From assembly GCA_964019165.1 (NCBI GenBank), contig OZ025274.1:6898368-6962367 (forward strand): a stretch of DNA of 64,000 nucleotides, written 5' to 3'. This DNA comes from Mastigias papua. Its lineage: Eukaryota; Cnidaria; Scyphozoa; Rhizostomeae; Mastigiidae. Positions within the stretch are counted from its first letter, which is position 1. Every line of letters starts with the position of its first letter. The notes under the pieces are model-generated. The model was given only the letters and a program-made list of their open reading frames with translations, had not been told where the DNA came from and did not search any database. The position numbers were made by a program, and so were the translations under genes. Below, in pieces: positions 27,901 through 39,700 of this stretch.

Positions 27901-28660
27901 AGTTTTGAAGGGGCAGATGCCAACCCCAGTAATCGAATAACTAGAAATGCGAGCAGCGCACATGAACATCTGTCACTCAGAAAGTGTTTGCAAGATGAGT
28001 CGGTGCTGTTTGATGATGATAAGATTGGTCATAGTAAAGAAAGGGTTGGCGTTGGTGAGGACAATGAAATCACCATAAAGAAGCCTACTTTTGAAGTATT
28101 AGAAGACGATTGGAAAGATTGTTCAGTATCATCTCTAGCAAGCCCAAACCTAAGTATCTTAAATGGAACACTTTCTTCAAACTTTGATAACAGATTAGCT
28201 TTGGGTGCTAATGAGAAGGATAAAGCTTGCACAAAAGACAATTATTTTTCAGCGGATTTTGATATAAACATTGAACAAAAAGTAGAAACAGGCAAACATA
28301 GAAATTCAATTGGTACTCATAAAGAGGTGTTGGATATATTGGTAGCGGATGGCAATAAGCGTAGGACTGAGAATTCACAGGCATTGGTATTTCTAACTCA
28401 CCGAACTGGCTGTACGGTTGAAGCGGTAAACACAAATTGTGTCTCTTACTTGACAGCACCTGTAGACAATACCAAAAAGACAAACAGTTGCCTTCATCGT
28501 AAACCGGAATTAGAGAAAGTAGATGAAAAGAGCAGCAACGCTAGGCAGATAGAAGAGGAAAGTAAACTTAGTAGACGTGTCCACTACATAGTATCAAGAA
28601 TCCAATCACAAATAGAAAACAAAGTGCTAAAGAGAGTGGTTTGTAATGTATTCATTAAAG
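18977..28660 (+). CDS. Giant exon 1 of an unrecognised, mostly disordered giant protein
   Basis: One open exon of 9,684 bp (about 3,228 codons). The frame is open upstream of the first Met (19066) back to the acceptor at 18976, so that Met need not be the start. It closes only at a TAG (28663-28665) just past a strong donor, AAAG|GTTAGT, so the stop is intronic. Both ends are phase 1. Layout by residue from Met 19066: 1-550 acidic and Ser-rich; about 550-1825 octapeptide repeats; about 1825-3200 Lys/Glu-rich, coiled-coil or helix-prone. Five copies of a V-(E)-E-Y-L-type motif occur near residues 496, 1935, 2032, 2221 and 2270. No signal peptide, membrane segment or enzyme motif is seen. Giant repeat-bearing exons are known in ankyrin, Futsch/MAP1 and titin-type genes, but no domain here links it to them. 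Coding status is near certain from length; function unknown. Confidence 0.93.
20713..24540 (+). repeat. Coding octapeptide/32-residue repeat region with a 96-bp minisatellite core
   Basis: The protein follows an eight-residue period, roughly (I/V/T)-(D/N)-D-(S/T/A)-x-x-(L/V)-P. Four octads form a 32-residue (96-bp) unit with types like TDDANQVP, VNDTITSP, IDDSTELP and VDGSKAVP. In 21319-22566 thirteen 96-bp units are nearly identical in DNA. Flanking units (about 20713-21318 and 22567-23460) are diverged but keep the phase, and octads persist irregularly to about 24540. The unit length is a multiple of three, so copy number can change without a frameshift. Confidence 0.95.
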
Positions 28661-29921
28661 GTTAGTGTACTGCTTTTATATACCGTTCTGTTTATGATAT
28701 TCAGAGCTCTCTATAATGTAAAATAAAATGCCGCCACTTGCTCGCTTTGCAACGACAGAAGCTTAGTTTGGTATTCATAGTAATAACTGCTTGATATTGT
28801 CTATGGAATGATACGGTTCAACATAAGCATTGCCCAAGCATCTGACGATGTCTGTTCAATGAAATATACTGTTAGACAACAGTAGTTGCCAACAGGATCG
28901 TGATTGAACTTACGCATAACAAAGTAGAAAAGCAACCAATCATTTAACTTTAGTATTAGCGAAAATTGGAACCATTTATTCAAATTTCCTTTGATCATTT
29001 AGTATCATCTTCTTTCTTATAATTATGTACTTGAAAAGGATAAATAGTGTGACTAAGGGCATAGCTAAAAATCCATATAGGGTGAATTCATCTTAGGATA
29101 CATCTTCTATTATTTTTAGGGCCGTCTTGCTACTATGCAGAGAACCATAACCTAACAGTATTTACATGTAATACACTATAGGATAGTATCGACGGTTGGG
29201 TTTCTTCAGGTAGCACACCATAAGGACAGTAAAATTTGTGTACTTCTGGGCTAAACCAACCTTAGCTATTTAAAACTGCATCTTCTGGATAATTAAAAAG
29301 TTCATCTAAAGCTGTTTGGGCTTCAAACATAAAATGTAATTGAAAGAGTCAAGCAAGCAGATAAAATCCAATGTTGTTTTGAATACAGATTTATTTTGGG
29401 TCTTTATTAGTGGTTAAACAAAGGTAGTCATTCTCTAAAAAGTCTTGTCTGGGATAGCTTGCTCAATAATATCAAGCTCCAAAGTTGTGATGCCATGTTC
29501 AGTGAATAGAAATACTGTTACTAAGCTACAATTCTAGTTTGATGCTTGTAAAATGGGTATGTTACAGTGTAGCTAGCACTTCAAATTTCTGCTACTGAAG
29601 TAGCTTTATACATTTTTATCAATTTTGACGTTCATTTGTGATCTTATGTACACAGGATTAACAGCTCTTGTTATATCATGTTACTTAGCAGATTTTAGTT
29701 AGCATTGGACGAAAAGAGCATTCATAGAATAGACATACACGTATTTATTATAAGAAAGGAGTTTATAAGAAAACAGCATTCGACTGTTAAAAAAGGTTAA
29801 AACAAAATTCACTACAGGATTTCTGAGACCTATGAAAGTCTATAAGTTCATAAACATTAACAACTCAAATTTTCACGCAAGTCCACTCTCTAATTTGCGT
29901 AATGTATGTGGCTTCCCCGCG

Positions 29922-30060
29922 CAGGGCCGTCCCTAGGGGTTGTTAGACCCATAATTTGCCGACAGAGATAGGTACGGTTGTTATAATTGAAGATCATTTG
30001 CAGACATTGTTAAATTTTATGTGTTCAATTTTCAATTCAATCTGTCGGCAAATTTTGCAA
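29922..30060. mobile_element. hAT-like terminal fragment
   Basis: Begins CAGGGCCGTCCCTAGGGG, a form common at hAT (Charlie-type) ends. It contains a 14-bp perfect inverted repeat, AATTTGCCGACAGA at 29953-29966 and its complement at 30041-30054. I find no matching right-hand end, so this is at most a fragment. Confidence 0.33.
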
Positions 30061-32118
30061 ATTTGCATATATAACAAATTCATGAGCTGCCTACTACGCT
30101 GTTACAGCACCTAACTCTTCTCAGCCTTACAAATTTTGAACAAAATGTCGACAGCAATGGCAATGTTTGGTTGTTTGGTGACAGAATTTTGTCTGATGGG
30201 TATGACACCCCTTCACACCCCACGGGAGAAACGGGCCTATCTCCATGTTTATCTATGTATTCCAATGTTATGCCTGTGTAGTGACTGTCTGCTTTTGTAA
30301 CACCATAGTGCTACACAACCTAAAACATTATTCGTAAGAAAGTTTCAAGACGTTTTAGTACTAAAGTCATGAAAAGCTAGGAACCTTTCAGTAATTGGGT
30401 AAAAAAGCTTTTGTATAAAATTGTGTGTAGCCAATCTTGGTATGGAAATGGATAAACTCCAAATTGCATTCCGCATCAAACTCACATTGAAACAAATAAA
30501 TATGTAGCTAATTGCTCATTATATTTCACAAGTTCGCTTAAAGTTAGCATGGATGATGAAATAAATAAACAAGATAAATAAACAAGGGTTTCCGCAGGGT
30601 ATATCCTTTCATCAGCTAATATTCATTGCAAGCAAACAGCTAAATCTTTTTTCTCTCTTCTGTTGGGCAGGGTTTGAAGCTACTAATCATGGTAAACTAC
30701 AAACTGGCATCAGCTCAATATTTATCGTAAACTAAACTTCAGTAAGTAATTATACATTAACCAACCAAACTAATCAACTAAATAACTAACTAACAAAAAA
30801 AACTAGCTAGCAAACTCGCTCACAAGCAAGTAAATCAGAGGACAACTAAATCATTTAAACATAAAGCAAATAACATTGTCTAGTAGGCAATATCATTATT
30901 CTTTCTCGATGTACTCTTAGGTTTAGAATAAGCTTCCTCCTCTCAGCCCTTTTTACAAAAACACTTCTTACTAAGACCCCTCACTTATTCGAAACCTTAA
31001 GATTATACAATTTTAAAATGTCAGTAAAAAGCATCTGATGTTTAGTATACCGGTAATGCATCCTCGTGCACTGATATATCATACAGAAAATCTTTTTGAC
31101 ATGGATCATTTCTGTTCAATAAGAACTCTCTCATTCTATCTTGACTATCATTCGGATTTTGGCTACAGTGCATTGAGAGTTCTTACTGAGTATACTTCAA
31201 CTTAACTTGTACAGTTCCCAAAAGCCTTGTAGGCAGAACTAGTACACAAACTCATATACCATTACTAAGCAGAATCATACCAGCTGCCAGGAAAACGGGG
31301 CAAATGTAAACCGGATGTTTAAGCGTGTAAACATAAGCAAACTGAAATTCCAAACGGACTCGAAAACATATACTAGGTATAGAATGGAACATTTTACATA
31401 AACATTTTTGCTGTCTGATACTTTGATTGCTAGAATTTGCGAAAAAAATAATCAATGCATTCATCAACCTGGAAAATAGTTGAAAATAACAGTCTCTCTA
31501 TCTTGTATTCTTCCTGACAGATGCTGATGGAAAGTGTGGAGGTAGCTCGAGTCCAAAATACCTATTATTATGAAAAAAAGGATTATTTGGGCGTTCAATC
31601 CTAAGACTAGGATAGGTTCAAAGTTGAAATGATTCATTTTGGTGGGACTAGGTCTAAATGGCTGATCAAACATTAAAATGACTGCAAATAATAGAGTTAA
31701 TGTCTTTTTGTAAGCAGGTTTCAAAATCGTTTTCTATTTAAACAGACTGGGTAAGATGAGAGGAGCTAAAATTTTGTGTGGTACATATTGATGGTTTGAA
31801 TTCCGTGAAGAACTTCGATAGAAATAGTGGAAAAGACAAGAGACAGCTTTGATTACACAGTGCCAGCATTGAGAATATCAATTCTACAAAGACTATGTAC
31901 AAAATGAAAGTAATGAATATCAAGCTTACTTGTACCTTACCATTGTACCTTACACGTGAATTTCGAAATAAAAACAGAACAGTGGTTTCATCTTGTGCAT
32001 AGGGATCGGGACAACGTAATTAAGGTGGAAAAATACTTGAAACAATGCAATAATTTAATGTAGTTAAACTAAGTCAAAAACTTTGCATTAATGATCACGA
32101 TTCAAGACAGTTCACCGA

Positions 32119-32538
32119 TCAATGATACTTTTTGTCATCTAGATCTTCACAATATTTTGACCTTCTTCTTCTTATCGCAGAATAGGCTTTCTCCATCACC
32201 AGGAAATTTTCACTGGAAGTTTCTATACTTTCTAAGCAATCAAATTGTGGCCTTGCCTCTACAACATCATCACTTGATGCTTCAGCGCACGAATTTCTTG
32301 ACCGTCTCTTTCTGGTTACTAAGCAGGCATTTTCCATAACTGCAAAGTTCAAAAGTGAACCCTTCTCGTTTTCAGCGTCTTCCAGCAAAATCTCGCTCAA
32401 GCCTTCCGAGTTTCTTTTAGACCAGGATCCAATCATATTTCTGTTTATTTGATCCATTGTGACAGAAGTTGCAACAATACTGTTATTATGCTGTGAATCA
32501 GAACTTCGTTTATTTTGCTTTTCAACTGCCATTATCAT
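32119..32538 (-). CDS. Unrecognised 139-residue protein, nested antisense
   Basis: The frame opens at ATG 32538 (a second ATG at 32532 has the better context, A at -3 and G at +4) and stops at 32119. The product is polar and basic. It has an internal duplication: NFAVMENACLVTRKRRSRN near residues 64-82 and NFLVMEKAYSAIRRRRSKY near 111-129, each followed by an acidic Ser/Asp stretch. This patterned repeat, kept at protein level, argues for real coding. The R-K-R-R-S-R and R-R-R-R-S-K runs could be nuclear-localisation or basophilic phosphorylation sites (inference). It lies antisense inside the giant gene's intron. It may be a single-exon gene or one exon of a longer gene; no family recognised. 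Confidence 0.5.
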   Translation of the reverse strand: MIMAVEKQNKRSSDSQHNNSIVATSVTMDQINRNMIGSWSKRNSEGLSEILLEDAENEKGSLLNFAVMENACLVTRKRRSRNSCAEASSDDVVEARPQFDCLESIETSSENFLVMEKAYSAIRRRRSKYCEDLDDKKYH

Positions 32539-34291
32539 GGATGTTTTATTGTTTATCACATCACTTCACCAGCCTGCATGAGCTTTGAACATCGTCTGTA
32601 TTAAACAGTGTACCATTCCAGACATAATCCCGCATGACCTTACGTTAAGAGCCAAAAGAACTTTGTTCCAAAAAGGGATCAGTCTTCTTTGGAAATAATC
32701 TTAGACATTGATAAGGGGGTATCAAAAAACAAGGAAACAGACTTGGGATACTGTATTTAGTATATTAATACAGCACTGCTGTTGCCAATTCCCTGAGACT
32801 AGGAAGCCTAGATTTGTTGCTTTTGAGAGCAAACTTTTCATTGCAATTATGGACACAGTGATAGTTCGTTTTATGCACGGAGTTGTTGTAAAATAGAATG
32901 TTTCTGAATGCTAAGACAGGCTTTCTCAAACACTACAAAAACTATCTATATGATATGATATTGCAGATTGGTTAACTGTATTCCTGTCGATTATTCACGT
33001 GAGAATTGGCGAAAAAGTGACCATATCGAAAAATCTGACTATTAAAGATGTATAAAGACTTGGGGTGGTTTCAATAGAAGCGCAAAACTGAGTCGTCGTA
33101 GCACATATGAATAGGGGCTGTTACTTTCATAACTGGAACGGGCTACAGTTGAATGATAGACAAACAAGAACTTGGTGATCTTTATTCTTGAAAATAGAGC
33201 TTCATATGGTAAATGACATATAAGCAAGAACGCCTCTCCAAAGCAAAAGATCGAATAATACGAGCAGCGGCGATGCATCTGATGAGGCAGATGTGGCAGT
33301 AACCCATTAATGACTTGCACTTAACATGTTTTTGGTAATGGAGTAATTTACTTTTTGAGATTCGACAATCATCTATGCTCCTATCATTTCCAATCTTGGG
33401 GATATTCAGCATTCTCTAGAGCTGTTTACACTCTGCTATGGTAATTAAATCGTCATGATCTCTGACTGCATCTGATTGTTAGTAGACAAGTCCCCAAGTA
33501 ACAGATTATTTTGGCAATCAGTTGCTAAGGTCTATAATTGTTACTTGACCTCAACCTTATCCCTCAGTGGCAAATTGCATAATCGTTCGGGGAACATTCC
33601 AATATGCCACATTAAATTGAACTCAAGTCTGGAAAATTATAAGGCTGGAGCCTTTATCACAATGACCATTAAACCACTCACAAGTTTCTTTGTCAGAAAA
33701 CACGACTGAAGTCAAGCGGGCAAGCTTGCAAGTGCCCCAGTAGCCAAATACAATAACTTATGCATACGACTCTTGCGAAAAAGATTGCCGACAGGGACAA
33801 TTTAGTAAACTAGATGACCTTTACTCTCCACAAATATTTTTACCTATGTTGATACAGTTGTTAGTCTCTTAACTTATCTATTCTATCCCTGTATAGCTTG
33901 TTGTAAGAAGCAAGTAGAAATAGGCCCATCATTACGAACGGAATCCCCATAATATAATCCAGGTTTCAAAATAAAGAAACTCTTAAGTCAGCGCTCGTAC
34001 TGAACCTTGATACCCAAAAAGTGGAAATATAGTATTGAAAGTAATATTACTCGTAACTAATTAGATATCCCCATTCTTCCTTTTCCTCAGTTTAATAATA
34101 ACATCTATTGCAGTGGGTGAGATTCATGCTTTAGTCGCTAATATTAACAGGCAATAGAATCTTTAATAACAAAGAAAGAGAGACCTCCTTGTTTACAGGA
34201 CGTGGCCTAAGGCACTACATAACGGGCGTAGTCAAACATACATTATTAGGTTGACCATTACATACTCCCAGTCTGTCATTATAGAATAGAG

Positions 34292-34944
34292 CAGGGAACC
34301 GCAACCATTTCTCGATGGTGGCCAAGTCTGCGATGTTTAGCTGGCTAATATAACAGATCGGGCCGTTAGGGCCTAGTGAGATGAAAATGTGCAAGGCTAC
34401 TGTTGACGCTGAAGAACAGTTGTAAAGTGCATTTTTGGACAACGATCCATACTCTTTCCAATAACACATTGACACGAAATGTTATTTCTTTGGTAGCTTG
34501 AGAAGAATTGAGAACTTTGTCACTTCTCCTCTTTTGGTTTTCGGAACACGTTGCCTTGGTGAAACATCGAACGTTTCCCAGTATATTGTCTAATGTCTAA
34601 ATTGCCTACACCCCAATAATTTGAGAAAACGTTAAGAACAATTCGGCCTCAAAAATTTGAAAAAATTAAGAACAGCCAGCCTGAACCTCAGTTTTACTGG
34701 TACTTACACAAAGAGTGTAGCCAATAAGTTTGCCCCCCCCCCCCCAATTTGTACTAAGCAAATTTTGCCTAAAGACTGAAAAGCTTTTTACAAACGTGTT
34801 ATGAGTTTATTTCAGCGGGGTCCTTAGAGAGCTTGTCTTCCCCTCAAGTCAATTTGTGAACATAATCTTTACAATGTCAACGGGCCACTAAGAATTTCTC
34901 TGTAGACAGGATATGCCCTGTTGGCCAGAGGCTGCCTATTCCTG
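34292..34944. mobile_element. hAT-like non-autonomous element
   Basis: Left end CAGGGAACCGCAACC and right end GGCTGCCTATTCCTG are imperfect inverted repeats in the style of hAT elements. About 650 bp, no transposase frame. The 86-codon minus ORF across the left end (34215-34475) has no motif. A C-homopolymer tract lies at about 34734-34747. No clear 8-bp target duplication. Confidence 0.4.
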
Positions 34945-35241
34945 CTCTAGAAAAATTTATCAGCAAACATCATTCTGATTATTCACCAAAAAGAATAATT
35001 CTTACCTGATTAATGGACATTTGAGCTTATCTATGCAAAGCTTACTTAACTCAACTATTTATAAAGAGAATATGGAAGAGCAGCCACTTTACAAAGGTTT
35101 CCGGCACCAAAGTAGTAAAATGACCGCTGAGAATAGCTTTGATGCAGATTTGCTTGACAATTCTTTACTGAGAGCATTATTTCATGAAAGATAATATCGA
35201 TTGAAGTACTACCGTATGACCTGTTAATAACTTTCTTCCAG

Positions 35242-35591
35242 CAAGCAACAAAAACAACCTTGGGTCAAATGACAGGGAGGCAAAGGACCATACAATAGTA
35301 TTGGATGAAAAGGAGGCATCCATGCAAACTAAGGACAGTACCTCAAGCGGAGATACAGATATTTGGCAAAAGCAGGAGGCAAAAGCGAAACGTTTCTATA
35401 TTCGACAAAAAGCGTTCGACAAATACTCATTTCAACACTCTATTGAAGAATCTGTCCTACAAGGTTCAGCGACAAGCCAGGGATTCATAATGAACCGAAC
35501 TGACAGCGAAAAGCTGGACGATCAAAGGCTCAATACCGGAAGTACAAACACTAAAGTACTTACCAATGCCGTGTCAAAAGATGAACCTGAG
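35242..35591 (+). CDS. Middle exon of the giant gene
   Basis: A 350-bp open segment between a strong acceptor (AACTTTCTTCCAG) and a strong donor (GAG|GTAACT). It enters in phase 1, matching the phase-1 donor at 28660, and leaves in phase 0, matching the CTCTTGCCAG acceptor before 36705. It encodes about 117 polar residues, for example NNLGSNDREAKDHTIVLDEK and QEAKAKRFYIRQKAFDKY, similar in composition to the giant exons. The open frame continues past the donor to a TAA at 35628-35630, so an alternative retained-intron end is possible. No domain recognised. Confidence 0.62.
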
Positions 35592-36704
35592 GTAACTGAA
35601 TGCACACTTATCGCAAATATCAATGCATAATTTTGAAATATCTTTACAAAAGGTGCCTTACAGGTTCGGTGACAGCAGAGGCTCACAGCTCGTGACAACT
35701 AACAGAATACGAACCCACACGCACTACTCTGAATTTAGTGGCAAATGCGGAGGGGCATGGAATGTGAGTCAGTTCTCCTTCCAAAAATGTTGCAAAAAGT
35801 TTTGGCAACTCAACTTCTGCAAGAACTGCAATTTTTAATCCTTTAGAAGTAGATTGTTATCCCTTATATAACTTAATTTAAGTTCTTAATAGTATGAAAT
35901 ATACATGTAATGGGTGTATATCATACAGCTTCTGCTAGTATAGTCTGTATCAGATGCAGAATAATGAAACATGCAAATAAGAACTAAAGCAATACCGTTT
36001 GCAACATCATTTTATTCTGCAATATATAAGAACTCATATTCCTAAATTTTCCTCGTCCCATTCACACATTACAAGGCTTCTGCATGATACCTTTGATGAA
36101 TATTATTTGAAGTTTTGCATACCTTCTATACTTACTTAAATTTATTAGAGGGAATTGCTAATGATACAGTGGCAACCCAAATAATATACGATGAAATATG
36201 ATGCAAGTATTAGTGAGATCCGTTCTCATTACAGAAGCAAATATATTGCATAGACCAGTTTAAGTGTAGATCAAAATACAGACCATCTCATCAAAAGAAA
36301 GACGTGAGGCCATAACAGAGGTTTTGTAGAAAACTATCTACCATTCTGCGTTCGCTATTTGAAAGTTAGAATAACCACTTATTAAGAAGAATCCATCACC
36401 GTTCGCCAAAATTCCACGTAAAAAGCGATACACTAGCAGGTTTAGTTCTGAAACTCGTGGCATTTGGCTCTTGCTCGAAAGTCTTCACTCGCTATAGGCC
36501 AGATGGTCTATCGGGAAGTGTAAGGGACTCAGTCTCCAAATATTTGCCATCATAGTTATTTCTGTCAAGTGCCATTTTCATTACGCTTTAATGACATAGT
36601 CACTATCAAATAGGACAACCTTTGAATACTTTCTTTTCATGTTATGAAAGGTTGGTGCAGATATAACAGTAATACTCAATCCCAGTGGTGATGTCTCTTG
36701 CCAG
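35592..36704 (+). other. Intron of the giant gene (1.1 kb)
   Basis: Phase-0 intron between GAG|GTAACT and TGATGTCTCTTGCCAG. An unexplained short ORF (35623-35838) follows the donor. It repeats a GGTTC(A/G)G(C/T)GACA motif found inside the exon, possibly a small local duplication. No other feature. Confidence 0.55.
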
Positions 36705-39700
36705 CAGTGTAAAGATGAAAGTGATGAGAGCGATATTGACGACATCTCTAGTTATGTAGTTTTGGCTAACAATGAGATGACTGCAAGTGGAGAACTTGGG
36801 GAGTATGAGATAAATGAAGCACATGCCACCACGGACAATAATCCTACAGGAAAGAGGAGATCAGGAAAGGGAAGAAAAAATAAAGGCAATAAGGACAGTA
36901 AAATTAAAAGAAAGAGAAGCGTCAAGTCACGGAAAGACAGGGCACAAAGCGAAGACAATGATACTGATGTTTTCAACGACGCAATAACTGATTTGGATAT
37001 GGATGCATTTGATACAGGTATGGATACAGCTTTCAACACAGACAACGATCAGGAGACTTTGCTACATGAATCATTTGAAGAAATCGTTATGGATGATGTA
37101 CAAACGGGAGAAACAGAAGTCAGTAATACAAATGACAGAGCTGAAAGTGGCGACTTTGACTTCGAAATTGTAATGAAGCCCATGATAACAGACAGTCAAG
37201 AGCATGACATCGAATCTGACTTTTCACTAGGAATCTCTGAGGATGAAAGTGTTACTGTTGTAATGAGCTTTGATAAAAAGCTTAACAAACTAAAAGCGAT
37301 TCCTCCAACGCTAGCTCCGCCAAAACAGAACTCTGGTTACAGCAGCGAAGTCGACGAAGATGAAGAGCAAGATGATGTGAAGCCACGAAAGAAAAAAGCC
37401 ACGCGAGAAATGCAAAGTAGCAATATTGCAACAGCAAGCCATCCCACACAAAATGAGCAAGATTCATTATCAAGACGGAAAAACACTCATCCCATTACAG
37501 GAGAGAAAGAGGTGAAGAGAAAGCACATTGCAACCGGGCAAACAACTGATAATAGCCAGAGTAACAATGATTTGCGGACAAATTCACAAGTATTGGAATA
37601 TGAAGTCGACTGGGAAACTCCAATTGATGAACATAAATCAGATACAGTGGTTGTTGATCCAGAAACCAATGTCATAAGGATTGGATTACGGAAAGGATTG
37701 ATAAAGGGATCACGTGTGTGGGATAGGGACTCCCAGGAGTACAAAGATCAGCACAGCTTGGTAAATATAGCACAAAAGACAGAATCAAACAGTGAGATTG
37801 TGAAGTACGGAATGGGTGTAGAAGAGATGCCTGTCGTTTTCATGGAATCTGATGGACAGCTGGAAAGCACTATGTCACTAGAAGATCTGTTAAGAGAGAA
37901 AACAACTGAGAGTAAAGATGACAGTAAGAAAGAAGGTAGGTATCAGCGAGAGACTTCAAGAAAAGACAAAGAACTATCCGAAAACGAAAAGAAGAAAATC
38001 GAAGAGAAAGACAGCCATATAGAAAGCATGCGAGAAAGTAGGAATAGAGAACTTAGGAGCAATACAATGGAAGGAGCAGACGATGAAATTTATCTAAAAG
38101 AACGTGTAAGAAACAAAAGAGAGAGAGAGCTACGTGGTGATACAACGTACGAGTTACAGACAGAAGATGGAGCAAAAGAAAGACCTAAAGAACGAAGATC
38201 AAGAGATGGAAATGATTCCACAGAAATGGAGCTGCACGAAGGAGAAAAGACAAGGGCAAGGCACAGAGAAAAAAGAACAATAGATGTCCAAGATGAAGCA
38301 GGGAAAAAAGAGGAGGAGAAAGTAGAGGGGGAAAGAAATCCCAGAGAGAGTTTGAGAGAAAGAAGAGCTAGACAAGCAAAGGATGACACAGAGCATGAAA
38401 CACAAGATGACGATAGTACAAGAAAACGGTATAGAGAAAGAAGAACAAGAGATATCATAGATGACACAAAAAAGCAAGGGGAGGAGGAAGCAAATGAGGA
38501 AGGAAATCATAGAGAGAACTTGAGAGAAAGAACAGCAAGGAAAGAACATCAAGACTCAGAGCATAGCAAACGAGAAGATGCTAGTACAAGAAAGAGGCAC
38601 GGAGAAACAGGCACAGATGAAGAAAAGAAGAATGAGAAGGTAGAGGAGGAAACACAGGAGGAACGAAATCCCAGAGAAAGTTTGAGAGAAAGAAGAGCTA
38701 GACAAGCAAAGGATGACACAGAGCACGAAACACAAGATGATGATAGTACAAGAAAACGGTATAGAGAAAGAAGAACAAGAGGTATAATGGATGACACAAG
38801 AAAGGAAGAGGAGGAGGAAGTAGATGAGGAAAGAAATCCTAGAAAGAACTTGAGAGAAAGAACAGCAAGGAAAGAAAAGGATGACTCAGAGCATGGCAAG
38901 CGAGAAGATGATAGTACCAGAAAAAGTCACCAAGAAAGGAACACAAGTGAAAAACAGAAGAAAGAGCAGATAGAGGAGGAAAAAGAGGGGGAAGAAAGTC
39001 CTACAGAGGATTTGATAAAAAGAAGAGCAGGGCAAGAAAAGGATGAAATAGCGCACGAAACACAAGAAGAAGATGGTACAAGAACAAGACACCGAAAAAA
39101 GACTGCAAAAGATAACACAAGTGAAAAAAAGACGGAACAGGAGACAGTAGAGGAGGAAAAAAATCTCAGAGGGAACTTGAGAGAAAGAAGAGTGAGACAA
39201 GAAGAGGATGGCATGGAGCATGACATACATGAAGCTGATAGCACAAGAAAACGAGATAGGGAAAGAAGAACAGGAAATGTTATAGATGAAACAAAGGAGG
39301 ATGAAGAGCGAAATGTAGAGGAGGAAAGTAAGCCTAGAGAGAGTTTGAAAGAAAGAAGAACGAGGCAAAAAATGCATGAAAAAGAGCACAACATACACCA
39401 GAATGATAATACAACAAAAAGAGGCACAGAAAGAATAAGGCAGGGGACAAACAGTGAAAGAAAAAAAGAAGAAGAAGAGGAAGTAGAGGAAGATTTAGAG
39501 GCGGAAGTGGAGTATGAAAGTATTAACAGAAAGAGCCTAACAAACAGGAGAGCTAGAGAAGTAAAGGACGAAGGTGTGCAAGAAACGCCAAACTTTGACA
39601 GAACCAGAGAAAGACGCAGAGGAAGAAGGGCAAACGAGGAAAATATTGACACTCAAATGGAGCTAAGAGACTATAAAAGTGAACGAGATAGAGAAAGAGC

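Larger units (their letters stand above)
28661..35241 (+). other. Intron of the giant gene (6.6 kb)
   Basis: Runs from the AAAG|GTTAGT donor to the AACTTTCTTCCAG acceptor (AG at 35240-35241), phase 1 on both sides. It contains a nested minus-strand ORF (32119-32538) and hAT-like fragments near 29922 and 34292. The remainder is AT-rich without recognised features. If 28660 and 35242 belong to different genes, this would be intergenic. Confidence 0.65.

Noticed and set aside
20214..28483. Many minus-strand ORFs under giant exon 1, up to 160 codons
   Set aside because: Shadows of the sense frame, Ser/Leu-rich as expected for the complement of Asp/Glu/Lys codons; no motifs.
36661..36704. Alternative acceptors at 36660 or 36669 for giant exon 2
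   Set aside because: They would need a phase-1 donor upstream, whereas the best donor of the preceding exon (35591) is phase 0 and fits the CTCTTGCCAG acceptor at 36704; not excluded.
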